Positions 37,635-44,251 of a stretch of DNA of 64,000 nucleotides are shown here, in pieces. A program made the position numbers and the translations under genes. The DNA is from Tritrichomonas musculus (taxonomy: Eukaryota; Parabasalia; Tritrichomonadida; Tritrichomonadidae), in the NCBI GenBank assembly GCA_039105265.1, contig JAPFFF010000011.1, positions 682,001 through 746,000 on the forward strand, given 5' to 3'. Under the pieces are notes generated by a model that saw nothing but the letters and a program-made list of their open reading frames with translations, was not told where the DNA came from and ran no database searches. Position 1 is the first letter of the stretch. Each line of letters starts with the position of its first letter.

Positions 37635-38963
37635 TTAAATGTAAAGCATCTTCTTAAATGGTAATAATTGCATTTCAATGACAAATGATTCATTGTTTGG
37701 TACCAGAACAGGAATATTATTATGACGCCCTGAATATAATTCTATCCAAAATCTTTGATCAGTTGAGTTCAGTTTGAAGTACTTGATAGGACTGAAGTAT
37801 ATTTGACTATTGCCTAAATAATATTTATTTGATTGCTCAGCTATTGATGAATATACTTTACACGAATGTCTATCCCAAATATTTTTAAAATCTAATCTTC
37901 TGCACCATTTATTATTAAAGTCATATGGATTATTTTGATATGGTTTATCTCCTATATTAAATAAATCAGCAAAATCAGTATTCTTATAGTTAGAATCTGT
38001 TCTATCACTTTCTCTAAAATTAATCTTGAAATCAACATAGTATAGACCTAATTCGACAAAATCATTTTCCCCTGGTATTGGTTTTGGTGTAGGTGTTGGT
38101 GTAGGTGTAGGTTCATAATCTGTTATCTCTGGTGCCATATATATAAATGATGGTTTGGAAATTGTATTCTTTTCTAAGTTCTGTGGTGAAAAAATGGTTT
38201 CAATAAATGCTTTCTTATCATAATCATAATATCCATCCATTTGAAAATCGTTTCGGCTTCTATCAATCTTATCTTGGCGAAAGAGTGGAATAATATTTTT
38301 TTCATGCTCTTTAAACCAATTATCGATTTTTGTTTTATATTCTTGATACTTTTCTCGGGCATTAAATAGAAATGTTAACACATCTTTCACAAAATAGAAA
38401 CGTCCAAATAATGGATTGATATATTCTTTAGTGATAGCTTTATATTGTTCCAATATTTCTTTCCAAGAATCAGTTGTTACATCACAATCTTTTAAGAATG
38501 CTTCATTATATGTATTAAATACTTTATCTAATTGATCATTTATATCTTCAAATATTTTTCTCATATCATTATCAGTCGATAACCAAGATATAACATGGAT
38601 TGTTAATTCTATTTTTGATTTTTTTGGTAATTTGTCATATATTTCGTCATTATTTATTTCTTTATCTTTATCCTCTGCCTTTTCTTCCTTTGCCTTTTCT
38701 TCTTTTGCCTTTAGTTCATCAAAGTCCTTCCTCAAATATTTTCGAATGCTAAAATCAAATTCTAATTTTCTTCTTCGAGCCATTAAATAAATACTTCTTA
38801 CGCCTACAATTGATTCCCCTCTATTCGAAGTACACCATTCTTGAGGAAAATTAAAGTAATATCGATTAGGTTTGCTTGGGTCTTGTTCTCCATCTTCTAA
38901 AAAGTAAGCATATTCAATTGGTATAGGTGTTGTTTCTTCTGCGGGATTAAGTGTTGGATACAT
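37635..38963 (-). CDS. Penton-like / minor capsid protein candidate (442 aa)
   Basis: The start is taken at the ATG at 38961-38963 (MYPTLNPAEE), which follows a TATTTTTATAAAATG context. The N-terminal ~80 residues look like a beta domain (YYFNFPQEW, GVRSIYLMARRR). Residues about 85-230 are highly charged and helical. A Pro/Thr tract near 285-297 leads to a C-terminal beta-rich domain ending FWIELYSG and SFVIEMQLLPF, similar in style to the ends of the 116- and 243-residue proteins. This fits a vertex (penton-base) protein with an inserted helical region, but the assignment is tentative. Confidence 0.5.
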   Translation of the reverse strand: MYPTLNPAEETTPIPIEYAYFLEDGEQDPSKPNRYYFNFPQEWCTSNRGESIVGVRSIYLMARRRKLEFDFSIRKYLRKDFDELKAKEEKAKEEKAEDKDKEINNDEIYDKLPKKSKIELTIHVISWLSTDNDMRKIFEDINDQLDKVFNTYNEAFLKDCDVTTDSWKEILEQYKAITKEYINPLFGRFYFVKDVLTFLFNAREKYQEYKTKIDNWFKEHEKNIIPLFRQDKIDRSRNDFQMDGYYDYDKKAFIETIFSPQNLEKNTISKPSFIYMAPEITDYEPTPTPTPTPKPIPGENDFVELGLYYVDFKINFRESDRTDSNYKNTDFADLFNIGDKPYQNNPYDFNNKWCRRLDFKNIWDRHSCKVYSSIAEQSNKYYLGNSQIYFSPIKYFKLNSTDQRFWIELYSGRHNNIPVLVPNNESFVIEMQLLPFKKMLYI

Positions 38964-39250
38964 TTTTATAAAAATATTAAAATATAAAAACAAAAGTGCA
39001 AAAACCAACCCTGAGAGGCCTTTTTCTGAATTACTTATAAAAGAGATCTACTTCAAATGAAATCCTTATTGAAAGGAGCCGTCCGTTAACTAGGGGAAGT
39101 TAATGGCCTCGATCAGGAAGATGGAAACTTAACTCAATAAGTTTTTTGTTTGCGGAATAATTGTTAACGAACAACTCACAACTTAGCCACAAATCCAAGT
39201 TTTCACAGATTTCACTCAAAGTCCACTCTTTCTCATAACTCAGAAAAAAT

Positions 39251-39313
39251 GCGTTCCGGATATATGTCGAACCTAGGATGTTAGGTAGGGAGTTTAACCA
39301 TTACGACACACGC
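39251..39313 (-). other. tRNA-like segment
   Basis: On the minus strand a box A-like word TGTCGTAATGG is followed by a box B-like GGTTCGACAT, and the ends GCGT and ACGC can pair over 63 nt. The internal arms do not fold convincingly, so it is not a standard tRNA. Confidence 0.3.
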
Positions 39314-39443
39314 ATAGACAAAGATGGAAACTCGATTTTGAATAAATATAAAACCAAATAAATATTGAAATATATTCTAATAACTCAAATAATATATTCA
39401 GAATTTAGTTTTAAAAATAAACCATCCAAAAATATTCTTGTAT

Positions 39444-39505
39444 GGGGTCATAGCTCAATGGAAATATTTGGTGGAAAGTTACATGGTTCGAAAAATAGAA
39501 AGTCC
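39444..39505 (+). other. tRNA-like segment
   Basis: GGGGTCA followed by a perfect box A word TAGCTCAATGG and, about 25 bases further, GGTTCGAAA resembling box B. The expected 3' acceptor partner is absent. Confidence 0.3.
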
Positions 39506-39673
39506 GACATTTTTTATAAAAATTAATTTTAATAAATTATAACCATAACCTTGTAAAAATAATAAAAAATTTTATCTATCAATTTATTAATAAAATTTTC
39601 TTTCACAAATATTATAATTTTAAAGGAAAAAATTTTATTTCTCAATTTTGATGAAAATTTTGGAAATTCAGTA

Positions 39674-39745
39674 ATGCGCATTACTGAGCATTAATGCGCA
39701 ATGTAGTGCAATGAAGTGCAATGTAGTGCAATATTGCGCAATACA
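39674..39745. repeat. Cluster of short TGCGCAAT/GTGCAAT words
   Basis: Iterated words such as AATGCGCA, AGTGCAATG and TTGCGCAAT, including the palindrome ATTGCGCAAT, within about 70 bases near the right end of family D. Function unknown; a protein-binding or origin-associated array is possible. Confidence 0.45.
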
Positions 39746-39985
39746 AAAATTTAAATTCAAAAAGTGGAACAAAAATTTTGAAAAATTAATAAATTTATAT
39801 TCAAAAAGAGAAAAATAATATTAAAATATCTTGATGTCTAGTTAACTTTTTAAGAATATTTTTATAAAATCTTTTCAAAATATTTGAGAGAAAAAAATAT
39901 ACTTTTGGCATAAAAATATTTGAGAGAAAATATTAACTCAATCAAAACTCAATTTTTCGGGGTCGTGCCTATACAAGAAATACCG

Positions 39986-40212
39986 TATTTTTCGGGTGTA
40001 GAATTCAAAAAACACCATTAGAAAGCTCAAAAACTACTCCATACCTTGGAAATGACATTGGTGGAATAGTGAAAGTAGAGGGTGTGTACTTACGATAGGT
40101 TTTCAGAGGGTATTTGGCCGGGTAGCGAGGCCCAAGCGAAGGCGTACCTGAGCTTGGTGGCGAGCAGTGTAGGCTGGGGTGAAGAATGAATCCCAGCCTA
40201 TACTATACTACT
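39986..40212 (-). repeat. Right terminal inverted repeat of family D Polinton
   Basis: 227 bases, identical by eye to the reverse complement of 15303-15529. It ends CTATACTACT and contains the matching tip hairpin at 40170-40200. Confidence 0.92.
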
Positions 40213-40217
40213 CAAGT
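40213..40217. repeat. Right target-site duplication CAAGT
   Basis: Matches CAAGT at 15298-15302 on the other side of the family D element. Confidence 0.85.
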
Positions 40218-40260
40218 TGATCCAGAAATGGCATAAGAAATATGGCATTAGTGGTAAAAA

Positions 40261-40268
40261 TATTTTTG
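40261..40268 (+). promoter_or_regulatory. TATTTTTG motif upstream of Cys-cluster gene
   Basis: TATTTTTG 10 bases before the ATG at 40279, matching the spacing seen for other family A and B genes. Confidence 0.4.
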
Positions 40269-40278
40269 CACTTTGGAA

Positions 40279-40869
40279 ATGTCTCTCCATAAGGCTAGAA
40301 TTCTATCAAGTGAGAATGATGCGAGTGTTAAGCAAGAGCAGAATGTGAATATTAAGATCGCTGCGAATAGACCTCCACCAGTTCAACCGGTATCATACCC
40401 TCAAGTCCCACAGATGCAACCCCAAATGGGATACACGCAAAATGGCACCCAGGATGCAAATTTTACTACAGCCTCGACAACTGGTCCATATCCATCAGTT
40501 GCTCCAATAAACAGTCCACCGACCGATCGTTCATTAGACCCCGACACTGACGACTTGGGTACCAAAAATAAATTCCTCGAGATATTGCTGAATATCTATG
40601 AGACCAATCCACTGAGGATGAACAACTACCTAGTGTGTCATAGCAACACGCTGATGGAGCTCATTAAGATACTCACTAAGGCTGACAAGGTTGAGCTGGT
40701 CATCAATGAGGACAGTGGGTGCACTGGTTGTGTTTCAAACTCGAAGTACATGAAAATTGATAAGATATTGGTGTCCAAAAACGGGGTATCCAATGAGTTG
40801 AAATATGGATATAACCATGTATGGACCGAGCTCATAAGACACTCGATATCACTCAAAATTTGTATTTAA
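40279..40869 (+). CDS. Conserved Polinton protein with Cys cluster (196 aa), family B
   Basis: The ATG at 40279 is chosen because the protein then starts MSLHKARILSSENDASVKQE, matching MSLNRARILSSENDASVKQE of the A2 protein at 49704. The first ~95 residues are otherwise Pro/Gln-rich and variable. The C-terminal ~100 residues hold the conserved domain: NKFLEILLNIYETNPLRMN, ADKVELVINEDSGCTGC (Cys cluster), KIDKILV and a final helix with WTELIRHSISLKI. Function unknown; conserved in A, B and D. It is followed by the membrane microprotein and the ATPase, as in A2. Confidence 0.65.
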   Translation: MSLHKARILSSENDASVKQEQNVNIKIAANRPPPVQPVSYPQVPQMQPQMGYTQNGTQDANFTTASTTGPYPSVAPINSPPTDRSLDPDTDDLGTKNKFLEILLNIYETNPLRMNNYLVCHSNTLMELIKILTKADKVELVINEDSGCTGCVSNSKYMKIDKILVSKNGVSNELKYGYNHVWTELIRHSISLKICI

Positions 40870-40879
40870 ATTTGCATAA

Positions 40880-41029
40880 ATGGCTAGCGCAAGTGAAATC
40901 ATTATGAATATACTATTGGGATTGATATTGGTGACCAATGTAGTTGAACTGCTATTGCTAGTATCGGTTACAGCAGAAGATGAACCACCTGAGCTGACTG
41001 ATGAGCTGAGGCGCACACTATATGCGTAA
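40880..41029 (+). CDS. Single-pass membrane microprotein (49 aa), family B
   Basis: A 49-codon gene in the gap between the Cys-cluster protein and the ATPase. A hydrophobic helix (IIMNILLGLILVTNVVELLLLVSV, residues about 7-30) is followed by a short polar tail EDEPPELTDELRRTLYA. The same design occurs in A2 (50305-50436) and C (59320-59448), with the tail pattern P-x-L-[ST]-x-E-[ILM]-R-x-x-[LM]-Y-[SA]. The start reads GCATAAATG like other family B genes. Comparison between families supports it as a real gene. A virion-membrane or membrane-targeting role is inferred. Confidence 0.65.
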   Translation: MASASEIIMNILLGLILVTNVVELLLLVSVTAEDEPPELTDELRRTLYA

Positions 41030-41067
41030 GTGGCATCATCGCCACTTAGAGCTTTTCGCATAAGAGC

Positions 41068-41077
41068 TTTATTTTTG
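41068..41077 (+). promoter_or_regulatory. TTTATTTTTG motif upstream of family B ATPase
   Basis: TTTATTTTTG then ATTAAATG at the start codon, 5 bases apart. Confidence 0.45.
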
Positions 41078-41082
41078 ATTAA

Positions 41083-42042
41083 ATGTTATATTACAAGCGC
41101 CTACAACCAACCCTTTTCGACTATACATCTATTGAATTATCAGACAGTTCCAGTGAAGATCCAATTGATTTTGATACATTCGATAGGTACCAGAAGCAGC
41201 AACCGGTATCCAAGAGGTTTGATGTTGATGCAGCTATGAGTGAGGCCTATTCCAAGAATAGGGATAGAATCACGAATGCATCCATAAGGCCAATCGCTAA
41301 TGGGATCTATGCGTGGTACAATACTTTGAACATACTGGTGGCATCACAAGGCAAAGGCAAGAGCCATACAGTAATTCGTGATATCATTCAAATGAGTAGA
41401 CTCAATAATGGGAGGTTTGGGGGAACCCCTGAGGATTCGCAGAATCCGTTCCACCTGATCGTGTATGTGAGCAAGAATGGTATTATAAATGATTCCACAT
41501 TTGAATCTCAACGCGAGCTCATCAACTTGCCCATTGAGGTCGTCGCTGATAGTAATGCTGAACGGTATTTGAAGGAGCTCGATCTATGGAAGGAGTTGTA
41601 TAACAAATATAGCTCGGTTGGGAAGGCTACAATCGACGAGTCCAAGCTGCAGCAGATGTTTGAGTTTCTCCATATCAGCAAACTCGGGAAACCCAATGTA
41701 CCACTCAACACCATAATCCTGTGCGAGGACTTCATTAAGAGCAAGCTGTTGAAATCAGCATACTTCACTAACTATATCACCCAGTTGCGTCATAAGAACT
41801 CAATCGTATACATCAATATCCAGTTCTTCAAGGGTGTGCCAACCGATTACAAAAATAACTGCACATCATTCTTCATATTCAATGGGTTCTCACGACAGAA
41901 ACTCAATTACATATATCAGCAGGTGAGCATACCTTGTGAGTTCGAGGAGTTGTGGCAAAAATATAGGACCTTATCTGGACATGATTTCATATTGGTGAAC
42001 ACAGTTGAACATGATATGCAAGTGGTGTACTCAAAGGTTTAG
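41083..42042 (+). CDS. Genome-packaging ATPase (319 aa), family B
   Basis: Clear homologue of the family A ATPase: a shared N-terminal FDY/FNY segment, RNxxxIxNxSIRPIANGIYxxYN before the Walker A motif ASQGKGKS (near residue 87), PLNTIILCEDFIKSKLLKSAYF around Walker B, and the sensor strand YINIQFFKG. It has extra residues after the Walker A strand (GGTPEDSQNP) compared with family A. It drives genome packaging. Its 3' end overlaps the convergent 159-residue gene by 4 bases, the same convergent arrangement as in A1 and A2. Confidence 0.85.
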   Translation: MLYYKRLQPTLFDYTSIELSDSSSEDPIDFDTFDRYQKQQPVSKRFDVDAAMSEAYSKNRDRITNASIRPIANGIYAWYNTLNILVASQGKGKSHTVIRDIIQMSRLNNGRFGGTPEDSQNPFHLIVYVSKNGIINDSTFESQRELINLPIEVVADSNAERYLKELDLWKELYNKYSSVGKATIDESKLQQMFEFLHISKLGKPNVPLNTIILCEDFIKSKLLKSAYFTNYITQLRHKNSIVYINIQFFKGVPTDYKNNCTSFFIFNGFSRQKLNYIYQQVSIPCEFEELWQKYRTLSGHDFILVNTVEHDMQVVYSKV

Positions 42043-42518
42043 GCAAACTCTGGGTCAGCATCCAATACCAAATCCTGATGCTTGCCGATGAATACATCAG
42101 GTTCTGCAATATCGTATTTTTCACGTAATTTGGCAATGAGATCCTTGGTATTTATATTGGTTCTCTCAATCGAGTAGTTGTAATACGGACATTCCTTGTA
42201 TTCGTGCTTTTCGGTATTCCCATTTACGAAAAACTCCTGCATGTTGACACTCAATTTGCGTCTACTATTGGATGTCAATTTGACGAATTCGAGGTTCATC
42301 TCCTTGAGCTTATTAGGGTAGAATCTAATGGTTTCAGTATCATTCTGGAGCGATACATATAGGACCTTCGCGAGGTACAATGAGTTCTTCAAGTTGAATG
42401 GGAACTTGTCACATAATATCGCGAAATTGCATTTTGCAAATTCATTAGGCTTTGGCAATAGGGCTACTAGTGTGTTGATGTATTCGTAGACATTGGAGTA
42501 GCTTGGAGTGGCTTCCAT
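42039..42518 (-). CDS. Conserved ~150-residue Polinton protein of unknown function (B)
   Basis: A 159-residue homologue of the family A and D proteins: VYEYINTLVALL near the N-terminus, CNFAILCDKFP near 27-37, KVLYVSLQ, SRRKLSVNMQEFFVNGN, YYNYSIER and VFIGKHQDLVL near the end. The gene is convergent with the ATPase. It lies next to the family B terminal region, the last gene before the element tip, as in A2. No known domain is recognised. Confidence 0.65.
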   Translation of the reverse strand: MEATPSYSNVYEYINTLVALLPKPNEFAKCNFAILCDKFPFNLKNSLYLAKVLYVSLQNDTETIRFYPNKLKEMNLEFVKLTSNSRRKLSVNMQEFFVNGNTEKHEYKECPYYNYSIERTNINTKDLIAKLREKYDIAEPDVFIGKHQDLVLDADPEFA

Positions 42519-42934
42519 TTGGGATGCGATAAAAAATCAATATTCAAATATAAAAATAGGTTTTCCCAAAATCATCTGAGTACCAAAATATGGAATATTT
42601 TTGTCTGTTATGGTCTGTTCCATCGGTCTGTGTCGCCATCGGAACGTTCCATCAGCTTCGGCATGAAATGCCTAAGGAACGAAGTTCCGTTGTTCCATAT
42701 GTGGTCCCATAAGTGGACTATAGGTGGACCATTTATGGGCGTTTTATGGGCTATTTTTGGAATTTGTATGGGCCCGAATATGGGCGTTTTATGGGCGTTT
42801 TGGGGTAGTATGCGGTATGGGTCCCATATGTGGATTTTGAATTTTAACCCGAATATGGGCTCAAATATGGGCCATTTATGGGCGTTTTAAGTGGATTCTA
42901 TCTGACCTGGATTATTGATACACTATCACTACTT
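42519..42934. repeat. Right terminal region of family B with TATGGGC repeats
   Basis: Non-coding. About eight copies of TATGGGC or ATGGGC lie between 42734 and 42890, several followed by GTTTT. Palindromic words (CCATATG, GGAACGAAGTTCC) occur near 42680-42720. The element tip CACTATCACTACT is at 42922-42934. The matching left terminus is not seen in the window. Confidence 0.55.
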
Positions 42935-43352
42935 GCGTCTACAGAGACCTTGTAAAGGTGGTAGGTTCGATTCACATACATGACACTTTTCTGTATTATT
43001 TTATATATTATCCTAGAAAATGTAGAAAGCAACCGCTGGATTCGAAAGATAATAATATAAGAAAGGCAGGATGTACAACCCGTATACATTAAAACAATTC
43101 ATGAAAAAAACTATTATAAATGGTTTCCCACAAAGAACCGTCAAAAAACTAAAAACACTTTAACGTGTTCCCACAAAGAACCGTCAAAATACACCGTACT
43201 CTTTACATTAATAATCTTTATACATATTACTTTAATAATAACACTGAATGACGGTTCTTTGTGGGTTTTTACCCGAAGTTCTATATTTTTTTTGTTCAAT
43301 CAGTGGAGCACAAAAATAAAAACATATAAATGCATCAATTATTTTTATTCAT
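42935..43352. other. Spacer with tRNA 3'-half-like stretch and inverted repeats
   Basis: No gene. Just outside the family B tip, 42935-42986 contains AGACCTTGTAAAGGTGG followed by GGTTCGATTCAC, resembling an anticodon arm and box B of a tRNA. CCCACAAAGAACCGTCAAAA occurs twice directly (43127-43146, 43170-43189) and in inverted form (43249-43265), which looks like a short MITE-like inverted-repeat unit. Confidence 0.45.
43127..43265. repeat. Short inverted-repeat (MITE-like) unit
   Basis: About 139 bases bounded by CCCACAAAGAACCGTCA and its reverse complement TGACGGTTCTTTGTGGG, with an extra internal direct copy at 43170. No coding content. Could be a miniature DNA transposon or a hairpin control site at the A2 border. 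Confidence 0.45.
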
Positions 43353-44117
43353 TCATGATTGAAATTGATTGAAGTATTCATCAATGAGTGTGTGTAATTG
43401 TTCCAGCCGTTCATTCTTTATTATAATATTGCAACCATTGATGGTATAATCATTACGAGGGAAGTTGTTCTTGACAAGTTCTTTAATGTCTTCGTTTGGT
43501 GTCATTGCAATTGGCAAATCATTTTTGAAATAAAATCTTTCATTATCATTGTTATGAGTTGATACAGCTCTGAATGTTCGTTTGTTTCTTCTCACAAGAT
43601 GAAGAATTGTGTTTTCAGCATCATTGGATTCTTTCCAAATCAAATACTTGTAATTGTGTTCTTTGTTAGATGGTACGAGCCGTGGTTTCTTTTGTTGTAT
43701 TTCTTCAACCAATTGTTGTCGTTCATGTTCAAAATGTGAATCAAGAAGCTTCATGATATAATATGAATATTTACTTGAACTCCAGATTGCTACATGATTG
43801 ACAAGCAATCGATGAACATAATAACCTCTTAAACCCATTTCAACATTTTGTCTATTTTGATACAAATTTTCCGAGGGGCATTTTTCTGCTTCTCGCATTT
43901 CTTTTAATAATTCTTTAGTTGATTCATTTTCAAACCATTTATTAGCTCTTTTATTTGAATGACAAGCTGTTATGATTGATTGCATTTGATACATATCATC
44001 TTTGATTGAATGAATGATTCTCAAACGCTGATTGTATTGAATATATTCATAATCATTATTTATTGGTTGAGTTGTGGTATTTGTGTTTGTGGCTGTGTTT
44101 GTTGTGTTGCTGCTCAT
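43353..44117 (-). CDS. KilA-N domain protein (254 aa), family A
   Basis: The start is taken at the ATG at 44115-44117 (MSSNTTNT). It follows a TTTATTTTTAAATC stretch, and the upstream extension is poor in coding character. After a Thr/Asn-rich leader, helices precede the KilA-N core: GLRGYYVHRLLVNHVAIWSSSKYSYYIMKLL (about residues 110-140). A second domain contains YLIWKES, ILHLVRRNKRTF and DLPIAMTPNEDIKELV. KilA-N proteins are DNA-binding regulators in large DNA viruses and phages and are known in Polintons. It follows the polymerase gene on the same strand. The family B piece is at 8485-8976. Confidence 0.75.
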   Translation of the reverse strand: MSSNTTNTATNTNTTTQPINNDYEYIQYNQRLRIIHSIKDDMYQMQSIITACHSNKRANKWFENESTKELLKEMREAEKCPSENLYQNRQNVEMGLRGYYVHRLLVNHVAIWSSSKYSYYIMKLLDSHFEHERQQLVEEIQQKKPRLVPSNKEHNYKYLIWKESNDAENTILHLVRRNKRTFRAVSTHNNDNERFYFKNDLPIAMTPNEDIKELVKNNFPRNDYTINGCNIIIKNERLEQLHTLIDEYFNQFQS

Positions 44118-44251
44118 TGTTTGAATTGCTGATAAAAATTGATTTAAAAATAAATCAATCAAAAATAAATTGATTTTCATTGATGATTTTTCGACTGGTA
44201 ATATTCTACCACTCACATTTTCGGTCTGGCATTTTTCTGCCATACATGCAT

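Larger units (their letters stand above)
38964..39985. other. Non-coding right-hand region of family D with repeats and tRNA-like segments
   Basis: About 1 kb without a convincing ORF between the last gene and the right TIR. It contains two tRNA-like segments (39251-39313 minus, 39444-39505 plus) and a cluster of short TGCGCAAT/TGCACTA-type words (39674-39745). The rest is AT-rich. The left end has no equivalent, because the fibre gene begins next to the TIR. It could hold replication or packaging signals. Confidence 0.55.
15303..40212. mobile_element. Polinton family D, apparently whole, 24,910 bp
   Basis: Bounded by 227-bp terminal inverted repeats that I find identical by eye (15303-15529 and 39986-40212), beginning AGTAGTATAG, with a CAAGT duplication on both sides. 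It carries two giant fibre-like proteins, a penton-like protein, GIY-YIG and HNH nucleases, PolB, a set of small proteins, MCP, amphipathic protein, ATPase, integrase and a second penton-like protein. All these frames are open. It is larger than the usual 15-20 kb Polinton because of the fibre genes. Identical TIRs and an intact duplication mean a recent insertion. It interrupts the family B element. I see no breaks. Confidence 0.92.
40213..42934. mobile_element. Polinton family B, right part
   Basis: The family B sequence resumes after the family D element, in the same base composition as 7684-15302. It carries the Cys-cluster protein, a membrane microprotein, the ATPase and the convergent conserved ~159-residue gene, in the same order as A2. 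Its right tip, CACTATCACTACT at 42922-42934, matches the tip of A1. These right-hand genes are open even though the left-hand part is broken. Confidence 0.7.

Noticed and set aside
42519-42890. 123-codon plus-strand frame
   Set aside because: It lies in the repetitive terminal region (TATGGGC words), its composition follows the repeats, and no homologue is seen in A or D.
42935-43352. Polinton A2 left terminal repeat
   Set aside because: No sequence here matches the A1 right end or the AGTAGT tip in the needed orientation, so the left border of A2 is left undefined.
44118-44243. Longer N-terminus for the KilA-N protein
   Set aside because: The T-rich promoter-like stretch lies inside this extension, and the later ATG fits the usual start context.
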